A DNA stretch of 64,000 nt, taken from positions 186,001 through 250,000 of the forward strand of contig OAPG01000001.1 of NCBI GenBank assembly GCA_900208305.1. Reading direction: 5' to 3'. Of the stretch, positions 29,413-39,430 are shown in pieces. The notes under the pieces were generated by a model. It was not told the origin of the DNA and made no database searches. It saw only the letters and a list, made by a program, of their open reading frames with translations. The DNA is from Melanopsichium pennsylvanicum. Its lineage: Eukaryota; Basidiomycota; Ustilaginomycetes; Ustilaginales. A program made the position numbers and the translations under genes. The stretch's first letter is position 1; each line of letters starts with the position of its first letter.

Positions 29413-31572
29413 TCAGGCTCCTAGCTGAAGCGCACTCCACTCGGCAACACTTCCCTTTGCCTTGATTGTGTGATATGCCCCAAAGACACTGTGAACGCTC
29501 CTCGGATCAACGTGGTCTGTATTCTTGGCAATCACCCCTGTCTCTGAAGTTGCGTCGTTCAAGAGCGGAGCCATCCTACCGGACGCATTGCGTTCGTTGA
29601 TCGGTGCTTTCTTCTCTCCCTCCTCCCTCTCTACACCATCTTTGATATCTTTCTTACCAACTTTGCGACCCCAGCCGCCACCACCGGGAGTCCTGATGAT
29701 AATTCTATCCCCCCTTCCCATACGCGTTGTGTTTTTCCCACTCAAGTTGATCACCCTTGCCTGTGCTTTACCTTCCTCCTCCCCATCCCTCAAGTCCCCA
29801 TCTTCTTGTCTCCTTTGCTTGATCCAAAGATTCATCCCCCTCTGTGCACTCTCTCCTCCTTCCAATCCATATGGCTGGAACACCCTCCGCTCTGACAAGA
29901 TAGAAACTTGAATACCGGGACTCAAGAATTCGATATCCCTCACCACTCCATCTCCACCTCTGAACTCTCCCTCACCACCGCTTTCATCCCTCAGACTAAA
30001 CTCGCGCAACACCACTGGATACCTACGCTCCATGATCTCTGGATCCGTGATTCTGGTGTTGGTCATGTGCGTATGAACGCCACTGGTTCCATGCCAGTAT
30101 GGTCCCGCACCCGATCCACCTGCAATCGTTTCATAGTATCCAAACCCTTCAATATGATTTCCCTGCTGGTCCTTGCCACCTAGACCGAATGTGAGATTGT
30201 TTGTATCGCCCTGCGATGCCGCCGCCGCATTGAATGCTTTGAGCACAACATCAGTGATTCGTTGAGAGGTGAGCACATTACCACCCACGACGGCGGCTGT
30301 TTCAGACGGATCCAGAAGCGAGCCTTTGGGGATCTTGATATCGATCGGTGTCAAACACCCCTGATTCAAAGGGATATCACTCGATACCATGCATCTCAAA
30401 CAGTAAATGATGGCAGACGAGACGACCGAACGCGGACAGTTGAAGTTGGCAGCCACTTCGGGGCCCGTGCCTTCAAAATCAAAGATCGCCGAGCCTTTCT
30501 GTGTATCGATATCCACATTGAGCGCGATAGGTGTTCCATCATCCATGTATTCCACTGCGTGAAGTTTCGTACCTTGTCGTTCAGCTACATTACGAAGCAG
30601 CGATCGAACAGCCAGTTCGGCGTTGGAGCGGATGTATTCCATGTACTGTTGCACCATTTCCAATCCCCACTCGGCCACTAACATGTGGATGAGATTAATT
30701 CCCTTTTGGTTCGCTGCAATTTGCGCTTGAAGGTCGCTCTCGACATCTCTGAAACACCTCGTTCCACTACATCCTGGATACCGGGCTGGTTCCTCGAGCA
30801 TGTACCGCTCCAGTCCCTTTCTATCAAATTTGCCTTCGCTGACGATCTTGAAGCTCTTGATTCGAGCACCCTCTTCAAAGAGCGTCTTGGAAGTTGGTGG
30901 CATACTTCCAGCGGTAATACCGCCGATGTCCGCATGATGTCCTCTGCTCGCGCAGAAAAAGATGATTTCATCACTGTCCTCCGCATGGCAAGGGGTGATG
31001 CATGTAATATCGGGAAGATGTGAGCCGCCGGCAACGGGCATATTGGCCATGATCACGTCTCCTCTTTTTATTGCTTCGCCAATAGACTTGAGGTAATCGA
31101 CTTGAAACTTGACCGCAAAGGACATGGAGCCAAGATGGACGGGGAGATGGGGAGCATTTGCCACCAGGGAACCGTCAGGGGAGAAGAGGGCACAAGAAAA
31201 GTCAAGTCGCTCCTTGATGTTGGTCGATATGGATGTCTGTTGAAGCGACTTTCCCATCGACTCGGCGACCGACATGAAGCGATTGGCAAAGAGCGAGAGC
31301 AAGATGGGATTCGGCCCCGAATCGGCGGGTTTGTTGTCACTGATCATCGTGAGCAGGGTAGTCACCTCAGAAGACGATGTGATGGTTGCCTTGAGCAAAG
31401 CTGCTTGGTTCAGGCCAAAATGCTGAGCAGACGAGCTCGTGATTGACCTCGTTGGGTACTCGTGCTGCAGTCGAGCCTTGAATCCTGATACAGCATGGTT
31501 AATGACGGAAGGGACGAGACGCTTTGAGAAGAGCAAGACCCGTGTCGCGCGGGCCTTCCTGGGCACTTTCAT
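29413..31572 (-). CDS. Hydantoinase-B / 5-oxoprolinase C-terminal-half protein
   Basis: 719 residues. From about residue 88 ([20 protein letters not shown]), the sequence is the HyuB domain, with [22 protein letters not shown], a [12 protein letters not shown] block and PGGGGWG near the end. In eukaryotic 5-oxoprolinase (about 1290 residues) this domain follows an ATP-binding HyuA domain, and both are needed to open 5-oxoproline to glutamate in the glutathione cycle. Here HyuA is absent. The first ~85 residues are basic and Ser-rich, like a mitochondrial presequence. No HyuA sequence is seen upstream (31573-32069). Either the partner is encoded elsewhere or the gene is truncated. The frame is intact. 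Confidence 0.85.
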   Translation of the reverse strand: MKVPRKARATRVLLFSKRLVPSVINHAVSGFKARLQHEYPTRSITSSSAQHFGLNQAALLKATITSSSEVTTLLTMISDNKPADSGPNPILLSLFANRFMSVAESMGKSLQQTSISTNIKERLDFSCALFSPDGSLVANAPHLPVHLGSMSFAVKFQVDYLKSIGEAIKRGDVIMANMPVAGGSHLPDITCITPCHAEDSDEIIFFCASRGHHADIGGITAGSMPPTSKTLFEEGARIKSFKIVSEGKFDRKGLERYMLEEPARYPGCSGTRCFRDVESDLQAQIAANQKGINLIHMLVAEWGLEMVQQYMEYIRSNAELAVRSLLRNVAERQGTKLHAVEYMDDGTPIALNVDIDTQKGSAIFDFEGTGPEVAANFNCPRSVVSSAIIYCLRCMVSSDIPLNQGCLTPIDIKIPKGSLLDPSETAAVVGGNVLTSQRITDVVLKAFNAAAASQGDTNNLTFGLGGKDQQGNHIEGFGYYETIAGGSGAGPYWHGTSGVHTHMTNTRITDPEIMERRYPVVLREFSLRDESGGEGEFRGGDGVVRDIEFLSPGIQVSILSERRVFQPYGLEGGESAQRGMNLWIKQRRQEDGDLRDGEEEGKAQARVINLSGKNTTRMGRGDRIIIRTPGGGGWGRKVGKKDIKDGVEREEGEKKAPINERNASGRMAPLLNDATSETGVIAKNTDHVDPRSVHSVFGAYHTIKAKGSVAEWSALQLGA

Positions 31573-32069
31573 GGCCTTCTCACCGGCCGATTCTTACGAG
31601 GCAAAAACTCACTATCTCGACTACTGTGCCCGATTTGCTGCGATCGAGCGGTCTTTCACTTTTTAAGTATTCCACCTTCTCGCCAAAAAGTGCGCCACGT
31701 GACGGACCATGTACATCCACCCCCACACACAATCTCTCTGCTTAGTGTCCCAGACACGAAGAGTCATACGACCGAACGATTGGCAATCAGAAAGGCTGTA
31801 CCCAGAAAAGCAGAACGAATGATGACGTGTATATAAGAGCCAAGAAAACCTGCAGAATATGAACATAGTGTCGAAGCGCTGAAAGCTCGCACTAGAATTT
31901 AAAGAGCCTTGAACCAATGAATGTGAATTGTTTGTGAAAGAATGAGTGTATATGCCAATGATATGCGAAAAGTTGGATGGAGAGCAAGATTGTCCAGAGA
32001 TTTGCCGAGGGGCGAGGCTACGTCAAACTTGGCAAAAGGGGCTGCGCGCGCAACACCGAGCGACGGTGT
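31573..32069. other. Spacer upstream of HyuB gene
   Basis: 497 bp between the start of the HyuB gene and the 3' end of the next leftward gene. No HyuA remnant or other gene is recognisable. Confidence 0.55.
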
Positions 32070-32855
32070 TTAGAGAAGGGCACCAACACCAACAGCGAAG
32101 ATAACCACAGTAGCGAAGACCGAAGTACCAGGGATGCATCCCGAGAGAGCGCCGTTGGTGCTTCCAGAGCTGGTCGAAGACGGTCTTGCGCTGGAAGAAG
32201 TCATGCTTGCGGATACGCTTGCTGCCGAGGCACTTTGGGTGCTTCTCGCGCTTTCAGTGCTTCTCGCGCTACTGGTGGTGGTAGCGCCTGCTGCAGAAGC
32301 ACTCGTAGCACTCGATGCTGTGGTTGAGCTTGCGCGATTGCCAGATGTGGAGCCGCTGACAATGCTCAGGGGCACATCATTTTTGGTGCTGCTGTTGTGG
32401 GTGATGTAAATCATATCTGTGAACGACTGCAAGTCCTGGTTCTCGACGCTCATGGCCCTCAATCCTGAATAGTTGCCGGCATTCCACGAGGAAGGCACGG
32501 TGAAGACGAATCCACCACACTCGGCGCCGTTAGGACCTGGCTGACCGTAACCTGAACCAGCATCACAGGTGTTGGAAACAGCAGGAGCGGTGCCGACGTT
32601 GTAAGCTACATCAGAGTTGTTGTTGGTCATGAGGTCAACCTGGACGGAGCCTTGAGGAGGATTGATCCAGTTGACCGCCACTTGTGTGCCAGGTTCCCAG
32701 AAGATGTAGCATCGGTAAAAATCGCACGCGGGATTATTTATCACCAGTTCAGAATTGGGATCCTGATATTGGCGAGTTAAGAGCTTGGGAGAAACAGCGG
32801 CAAGGATAGGCGCGGCAAGGACAGCAGCTGCCATGACTCTGGCAAGAAGAGTCAT
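32070..32855 (-). CDS. Secreted Kre9/Knh1-like GPI-anchored protein
   Basis: 261 residues. A signal peptide (about 1-20) precedes a roughly 150-residue domain of the Ser-Thr-rich GPI-anchored / Kre9-Knh1 N-terminal type. It has an early NPAC, a WEPGTQVAVNW strand, cysteines C44/C49 and a FTVPSSWNAGNY strand. About 70 residues rich in Ser, Thr and Ala follow, then GALSGCIPG and a hydrophobic tail fit for GPI attachment. The predicted place is the cell wall or outer plasma membrane. The yeast family acts in beta-1,6-glucan assembly, but most homologues have no known role. Confidence 0.78.
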   Translation of the reverse strand: MTLLARVMAAAVLAAPILAAVSPKLLTRQYQDPNSELVINNPACDFYRCYIFWEPGTQVAVNWINPPQGSVQVDLMTNNNSDVAYNVGTAPAVSNTCDAGSGYGQPGPNGAECGGFVFTVPSSWNAGNYSGLRAMSVENQDLQSFTDMIYITHNSSTKNDVPLSIVSGSTSGNRASSTTASSATSASAAGATTTSSARSTESARSTQSASAASVSASMTSSSARPSSTSSGSTNGALSGCIPGTSVFATVVIFAVGVGALL

Positions 32856-33922
32856 GTTGAATTAAATTGGGAAGGTTAGGAGGATACGAAGACGAAGACG
32901 AAGACGAAGACGAAGAAAAAGGGTATAAATGGAAGGTATTGAGGTCGGGTAGTAAAGTGGTAGGTGGTAGGGACAGGAAAGGTAGATAAAATGGGGATAT
33001 GGTCTTGAGTGAGATATATATCGAAGCAAAACAGTGTGAGGATTGTAGTAAGGTGTGGTTCGCTGCTACGATCTAAGGCCAACACTTTTTGGTTAGTATA
33101 ATATTGCGAGGGCCGATTCGAGTCTCGAGGCGGAAAACAAAAACCAAGAATATGCTCGCGTGCCGCAAAGGCCGTCTCGGTGACAGTAACACCATTAAGT
33201 TAGGTGCCGTTTCTTTTCCTTTTCGGCGTGCACCGCGGTTCACTGCACTGCACTGCACGTTGCATCGGACTGCATGGCGTGAGGGGAAATTGTATTCACT
33301 ATTTTTAAATACCGTACAGTAATTATTACCTTTGTGCAGCTTCTTACCTCCACCTTTTGATTTTTTCTCGCAATTTGATTTTGGTTTCCTTTTTAGAGAT
33401 TCTCGGGGCCAGACAGATGAGGATCAGACAGCCCGCTCCTGGTAACTCTCCCTTAACTTATTGAAGATGAAGTTTATGGTGCAGATCGGCGACTGTCATG
33501 CAAAGTTACAGACTCAGCTGCTCGTATAATGTAGCCTTTTTGCCAATCTTGCATGTAACCACAACCTGCTCTTGATATAAGTAGCGATCATCTCAACACA
33601 ACTTATATGACTATACAAACAAGCCATATCGGACCAATTCAAAAGGGCTTATTCAGCGCATTTTTGTTCAGCAGACATGAGACGACTGCATTACTGATCC
33701 CATCTACAAGTCCTCTGCCAGCACTTGCTGGGCGCTATTACAGCACTTGATTACACTTCCCTTCATGTTCCCCGCCCAGTCAAGTAGTGTAAACCAGATA
33801 GATTTACTGTACTATGATCCACTTCATGAGCTGTGGCGGAAAGCAGAACTTTCCAAGTAAATTTCACAATCTCTTCTCTCGGCCGGTCGCACGCCGTGTT
33901 GCGCACAGATCATGCGCACACG
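32856..33922. other. Gene-free spacer
   Basis: 1.07 kb without a convincing gene, upstream of the leftward GPI protein. It holds the (CGAAGA)5 repeat and an A/T-rich part around 33300-33400. Confidence 0.5.
32887..32916. repeat. (CGAAGA)5 microsatellite
   Basis: Five hexanucleotide units 30 bp upstream of the GPI protein start, in its leader. Confidence 0.9.
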
Positions 33923-34515
33923 ATGCGCGCACTCGTCCCTTCTCCTTTGATACTTTTAGCAATCTTTTCCGTACTTATGCTGTCTGACTCTTTCACTAGC
34001 AACTCTTGCAGCACCGTCTAGTCCCGCAGCGCTGCTTGTATGAACCATGATACGTATCCCTGCTTCTGCAAGCGCGTTTGGTTTTGAGTCGGATCTATGT
34101 GAGCTCGTCCGCAGCGCGCTAGCTGCATCTCCCAAAATTGGCGTGATCCTACGTGACTTTCTATCACATCTGGCTCGAATCCCAGCCGACACTTCAATTG
34201 ATGATATCGATGATGAAATTGGTGAAGAGCTTGAAGTAGTAGCTCAAGTTGTGCTGTCCCAGATCAGGAGCCGGGCTCAGTCGCTCGACCGACGTTTGTC
34301 GTCAGATGAGCATCTCCGCCAGACGTGGCTTTCATCGACTGCATCCGATCCCACCAACATCAACCTCTTCTTGCACCTTTTTTTTTCCTGATGGCACACG
34401 TAACATCAAATTCGTCGATTTGAACCGCTTTGTGCAGAACATTCGCGCTCATGTATCTGCCTTGATGCACGCTGCGCAGTACCAACCCGCACCCGACCCA
34501 TCATTGGCTGAGTGA
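33923..34515 (+). pseudogene. Broken secreted-protein gene (candidate)
   Basis: An ATG at 33923 encodes a good signal peptide (MRALVPSPLILLAIFSVLML) and then meets TAG at 34019. A second frame from 34047 reads 114 helical, Asp/Leu-rich residues with no recognised domain, and stops just after a 9-T run (34378-34386). The next frame continues for about 40 more residues with the same character (DGTRNIKFVDLNRFVQNI) to a TGA at 34513. A one-base length change in the T run would join the last two parts. The three pieces together look like one former secreted protein of about 190 residues with two lesions. An unrecognised intron near 34000-34045 could explain the first break. Confidence 0.45.
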
Positions 34516-35159
34516 CTTTTGGACCCAACAATCACAGAGTCAGTCCAACAAGTTGATCGTTGCTCCTCCATAGGTAATAAAAAAATATCCGTCTCCCGAT
34601 TCATAAGGAGCGCCAAGTGAGAAAGATTTTATTATTGAAACGCGTCGAAAGTGCTCGAAGCTTCGCCAGAAATTTGTCTTAAGCGTGCGTCTCGTTTCGG
34701 ACAAATTCCATGAGTCTGTCGAACATGGAATCAAGGGTCCAACAGGGTCCAGAAGCAGCCACGATTTGGCTTCCAGCGCTTTCTGCCGGCATCTTCAGGC
34801 ATCCATAGTCATCGTTGACCGTCCTTTGGCGTCGATAGACGTTCAGAGATAATTGCCGAATTCAGGGTCCGTCCACTTTTGTGTGCGTTGCAGTTCAACC
34901 TCTCGCCCAGGTAGTAATCGAGTGGCACTGCTTGAGGCGTCGCAATGCTGCACAATCCGTATGAGTTCGGCAGCATGTGTCGTTTCGCAGGACATAACTA
35001 TAAAGGATGTCCATCCAACCACGATAACGCAGTCCTTTCTTCATCAGATCCGCACAGCACATCATCACTTGACTGACTCAGACCATTTTCTCAAGTCAAT
35101 CCCGTTCCAATTTGACTATCATTAACATACACGCTTTCCACCTGAATAACAACAGCATC
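34516..35159. other. Intergenic spacer
   Basis: 644 bp; no gene seen. It is the promoter side of the rightward coiled-coil/HSP-like gene. Confidence 0.5.
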
Positions 35160-36419
35160 ATGGAGTTCTTCTTCCCAACCGAGGTCTACTCTTCTTACCC
35201 TGGCCGTCACCAGGCTTCCCGCGGCACATCTTATGCAGCGGGCCCCTCCTCCAACGTCTTTTCCGGATGTGGCTTCGACACCCACCCCTTCTTCACCGAT
35301 GCGCTTGCCAATGCAATATCTCACGAGCGCCAGCGCCAGGCCCGCGCTGAAGCCGTCCGTCGAGCAAAGGCACAAGCAGCCGCAGCTAGACGTGCAGCCG
35401 AAGAGCAGCGCCAAGCCCAAGCCTATCTCAAGCGTGTCCTCGAACTCCAGCAGAGAGAAGCTGAGCACAATTATAGGCTAGAGCAGCTTCATCGCCAGCG
35501 TCAAGAGCAGGTCCGCCGACAACAGTACGAAGAGTATCAGAAGAGGAAGGCCTGCGCAATCGAGAAGGAAAGGCAGAGGATTGCTGCTAAGCGAGCCGCC
35601 GAGAACGAGGGTAAGCAGCTGTTCCTGGCTCTCGAGGATCTAATCTTCGGTGGTCTGAACGGATTCTTCCACGCAGTCAATCAGCAGAATGACGAGGAGG
35701 GCCAAGAGGTTCATCTTGTGCCCGAGAACCACAGTCAAGCCACTCAGCCTCAAGCTGCTGACGTCAAGGGCAAGGGCAAAGCTGTCGAGACCAACGACAA
35801 CGAGTCTATGGACATTGACGACACCGAGAACACACTCTCAGCCGCCGCCGCCGCTGCTGCTGTTCTTAACGACGAGGACCCCGAAGAGGTTGGCCCCGTT
35901 CCCACCACGTTCACCGTCGAGTCTAACCCCTCTCCAGCCCCAGCATCTGTTTCGGCACCAACCAAGACTGAGAAGCTCATTTTCACCCACGCATTCCCAC
36001 AGGATCCCACCTTGAACAAGGCTACCGTCCGCGCCGACGCAATCAATGTCTCTGTTGACGAAGCCAAGCGCACCGTGACTGTGTCTGGCCTTTGGGACGA
36101 TGCACAATCCACGCTTTCCACCCCTGCCCGTGCTTCTAGCCCAACTCCCAGCGATACTAGCTCGCGCCGTGGACGATCCCGCTCGCCCAAGCGCGCAAGG
36201 GTGTCTGATGTTGACGAGAAGACCGGCGAGGAGATTGTCTTGCCTGAGACCACTGAAGACGGCGACGACGACTTTGTTGAGGTCAACTTGGTCAAAGCTC
36301 AAGAGCAGAAGCAGGTGGAAAAGACCTTTGATCTCCCCCAGGTGGCTAATGTCGAAGACCTAAGGGCCGAGCTCACGGATCAAGGACTCAAAATCTTCAC
36401 TACAGTCAATCCCGCTTAG
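35160..36419 (+). CDS. Coiled-coil protein with C-terminal small-HSP (alpha-crystallin-like) fold
   Basis: 419 residues from the ATG at 35160. The N-terminus is aromatic (MEFFFPTEVYSSYPGR). Residues about 55-160 form a long Arg/Gln/Glu/Ala-rich coiled coil, then LALEDLIFGGLNGFFHAV. An acidic linker with a polyalanine run follows. The last ~150 residues look like a split alpha-crystallin domain: LNKATVRADAINVSVDEAKRTVTVSG, an Arg/Ser-rich insert, then KTFDLPQVANVEDLRAELTDQGLKIF at the very end. Small heat-shock proteins bind unfolded clients. Here the fold is interrupted by a ~70-residue insert with a basic SPKRAR motif that could be a nuclear signal. The assignment is from motif resemblance only. 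Confidence 0.6.
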   Translation: MEFFFPTEVYSSYPGRHQASRGTSYAAGPSSNVFSGCGFDTHPFFTDALANAISHERQRQARAEAVRRAKAQAAAARRAAEEQRQAQAYLKRVLELQQREAEHNYRLEQLHRQRQEQVRRQQYEEYQKRKACAIEKERQRIAAKRAAENEGKQLFLALEDLIFGGLNGFFHAVNQQNDEEGQEVHLVPENHSQATQPQAADVKGKGKAVETNDNESMDIDDTENTLSAAAAAAAVLNDEDPEEVGPVPTTFTVESNPSPAPASVSAPTKTEKLIFTHAFPQDPTLNKATVRADAINVSVDEAKRTVTVSGLWDDAQSTLSTPARASSPTPSDTSSRRGRSRSPKRARVSDVDEKTGEEIVLPETTEDGDDDFVEVNLVKAQEQKQVEKTFDLPQVANVEDLRAELTDQGLKIFTTVNPA

Positions 36420-37879
36420 ACCTTGGATTCGTTTGACTATTCTATCCATTGACTTGATTCTGTTTTCGTGCTTCGCTGTTGTACATTTACACACAAAACT
36501 CGCATCAGACTTATCAAGCGGATGTCCGCATTTTGACCCGCAAAACCATCTTGACTGTTTCATTTTTCTGGCTGCGATACGTCTCGCCCACTGGGAATAG
36601 TAAGACACGTGTCGGCACTGAAGAAAGACCATCTCCGCGTCTCCCGCCGGCTAGCAAGGCACTTGCTGCTTTGTATAGACCTAAAGAAGTGAACTAGCGA
36701 GGCTGAGAAGCAAGGAGCATTCTTCGCCTACTGCAGTCCGATACGTCGCGTTCTGGAATCAAAGACATGTCATTTGCGCTTTCTTCTGTTTGTGTAAAGA
36801 AAAGAGATTCTATTATTCAACATGCTCAAACCCGTTATCGCGACCAATTTCTTCAGGCAGAAGAACGTGCCTGCTCCTACACTTCTTGGCAAAGCGATGT
36901 GGACCAGCAAGCCTAAAGCCCTCGTGTTGAAAAATCAAATTCCGCTCCAATTCGTACCAGCTGGCGTTCATCTTCATATCTCTGAGCCGAGCTCCACCTG
37001 TCTAGTTTCGCGTGTTAGCCGTGTGGTTGTGTTATCCTAAAATTAAGCGACGCTCGAAATTATTGCAATCCCTAAGTGCACTTGTGAGCAAGTTTGAGAG
37101 GATAATAATGTTTCGGGGCTTTTTACCGCCCTACTTGCTTGCTTGTAAGTTTTCATCCCAATGCATAGGCGTAACAGAAACGATAAGGGTGTACAAGTGC
37201 TTGGCATGCTCATCAGCGTCTTTCCCCGCTCCTCTTTCCCCCTCGGCCCCCTTCCTCTTTTGCTTGAGCTGGTGAAGGTACTGCAGGTTGGATCACAAAT
37301 CCCACAAATTTCTTCCACAACTTCTTCTCCTTCTCATAAAAGCTGCATGTCCGAAGCGAACACCAGACGGAAGAGATAAGGATTTGGTGCTAGCCGAGTA
37401 GACCGATCTATTGCTGCAGGGAAGGCTAACAAGGAGATGCAAGCTATGAGCAAGATACAACCAAACGGAATGACTCCCTTATCAGTACTCTCGTTGGCCA
37501 GACAGGAGCTTGCATGACAGCACCAAGTAGAAATACCATAATTGGGGTAAGAATCAATTTCAGGACCTCCTCGTATGTCCGGGCGGTCTTCCACCGCGTG
37601 GGCCCTGCCATACGTAGGATTCTTGGGAGCCAATGAGATTGATCGATTCATATCCTGGATTGCGTGAGAAAGATCTGCGCATTTAAAACGTATCTGTACC
37701 AGAACTTGTGGTCAGCACCAGAGAGGTACCGTTTTTTTGGAATGGGAAGGTATAAAGCGGATCGCAATTACTTTCACCTCGCTCTCCTGAATTTAGTTGA
37801 GATCATCACCCGCCACCAAATTTCCTCCCCACATAAAGCTGCCGGTTCATACAGAGTAGCAACAACTACCTTTGCCATC
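36420..37879. other. Gene-poor spacer
   Basis: 1.46 kb between two rightward genes. Apart from the doubtful minus-strand frame at 37334-37651, nothing coding is recognised. Confidence 0.45.
37334..37651 (-). CDS. Hypothetical 105-residue protein (doubtful)
   Basis: Open frame with an ATG at 37651 and one hydrophobic stretch (GVIPFGCILLIACISLLAF). It is divergent from the formate/nitrite transporter with 228 bp between. No family is recognised. It may be a chance frame. Confidence 0.22.
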   Translation of the reverse strand: MNRSISLAPKNPTYGRAHAVEDRPDIRGGPEIDSYPNYGISTWCCHASSCLANESTDKGVIPFGCILLIACISLLAFPAAIDRSTRLAPNPYLFRLVFASDMQLL

Positions 37880-38943
37880 ATGTCACAAATGATCACACTC
37901 GAACAAGCGACATTGGCCTGGATCGAAGCAGGCCCACGCAAGCACCACATGTCAATTGGCAAGCGTTTCGTCAAGGGAATCATGGCTGGTTTTTGTAAGT
38001 CTTCCTTTGCCCCATTTCGCTCTTCATTCTTCTCTTCTCCACCGCCTTCTTTCTCACAACAGTCTGACCCATTCTTCATATTCAATCTTGTTTGTTTGGC
38101 CCTGCAGTGCTTTCCACGGGTGGTATGCTAGTTCAGATCATGTCTGCCAATCCTTGGTTCGCCACTAACGCACCTGGTCTCCTCAAGATACTTCAAGGTG
38201 CTGTTTTCCCAGTTGGTCTCGTCATGATTGTCCTCCTTCAGGCAGATTTGGTCACAGGTGAGATGGCTGTCTTCATCATGTCGACTGTCAAGCGTCGTGT
38301 CCCCTACTGGGCATTCCTCTACGGTTGGGCTATCACTTTCATCGGCAACTTGGTCGGATCTCTCTTCTATGCCGCCTTCCTGGTCCACTTTTCCGAAATC
38401 TACACGCCAGCCATGGATAAAGGTGCAGCCGCTGGGGCTGACGCTAAAGTGCTTGCCATCAACTTTAGGGAACTTTGGTTGCGCGCTATTGGATGTAACG
38501 TCTTGGTCTGCATCGCCGTTTTCCAAGCTTCGTTGGCAAAGGACGTGGTCAGCAAAGTCGTGGCTAGTTGGTTCCCCATCTTTGTCTTTGTTGCTGCTGG
38601 ATTCGAACATGTTGTCGCCAACATGTTTTTGGTCAACGCAGCACTCATGACAAAGGAGACCAAGTTTGGCGTGGGCATGTACGTTTGGAAGAGCGTCATT
38701 GCCAGTTTCATTGGTAACATCATCGGTGCTGCATTGCTGGCGTTGCCACTGGTGTACTTGCACGGTGGAGATGAGCACAGCCCCAGTCAAGGAGCCAGGG
38801 CTGCAATCGAGATGCCAAAGGGCGGAGACATGAGCCCCGGAATGAGCGTCAACAACGTGATGCTTCCTGGTAGTGGACACGGAAGCACGGGAGGTGACGA
38901 GAAGTGGAGTAAAGATATCGAGGCCCAGGTGGGTCAGGCCTAA
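37880..38943 (+). CDS. Formate/nitrite transporter family protein
   Basis: Two exons, 37880-37994 and 38108-38943 (intron 113 bp, GTAAGT...GCAG), 316 residues. The family comprises pentameric channels for small monocarboxylates (formate, acetate, lactate) or nitrite. Visible family features are KGIMAGFLLSTGGM, NAPGLLKILQGAVFPVGLVMIVLLQADLVTG and FEHVVANMF, spread over about six membrane helices. The C-tail is hydrophilic. Without the exon junction the N-terminal helix would be lost, so the splice is well supported. Which anion is carried cannot be told. A nitrate-assimilation neighbour is not present, although the molybdenum-cofactor genes lie 20 kb away. Confidence 0.92.
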
Positions 38944-39430
38944 GAAGAGAATGTGTTGCAATTCTACCCTGAAGATGATTGTCCTTATTAATGACAGGTC
39001 GTTATACATACGAACACTGTTTGATTGTCGTTTGAGAATCATGGCACAGCTACCGTGTGTCGTTGCAAGCACCTAGTGAGTCAAAGTGACATTCATTTTG
39101 GTTTCCAATTGCAGACCGGCCCCATAGCATTCTCCTGAGTCATGTGATATCGGACAAAGTTGCATATCGCTTTGCTCGTCCTCTCAGCAAGCTAGAGCAA
39201 CGCTGGTAAGTCAATGGGTCAGCAAAAGAAAAGAAAAAAAATTGAAATATTTATCGTAAATGAGTCTAAAAACTCGGTCAAAAATATATCATATTCGATT
39301 TTGCAATCTTCCTTTTCTCCGCTTTCGCCACACCAGACCAACACTTTCCCTAGGCCGCCTCTTCTTATCATACACACCATCGCTTGGACGAAGACGCGCT
39401 CTCCATCATCGCCAGATCTCGTTCAGGAAC
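38944..39430. other. Spacer and leader of HECT ligase
   Basis: 487 bp. An upstream in-frame ATG at 39260 would add 57 residues of pyrimidine-derived, unconserved-looking sequence to the HECT protein. No separate gene seen. Confidence 0.5.

Noticed and set aside
38128..39072. 314-codon minus-strand frame opposite the formate/nitrite transporter
   Set aside because: Antisense shadow of a conserved spliced gene; low-complexity His/Cys-rich sequence with no family features.
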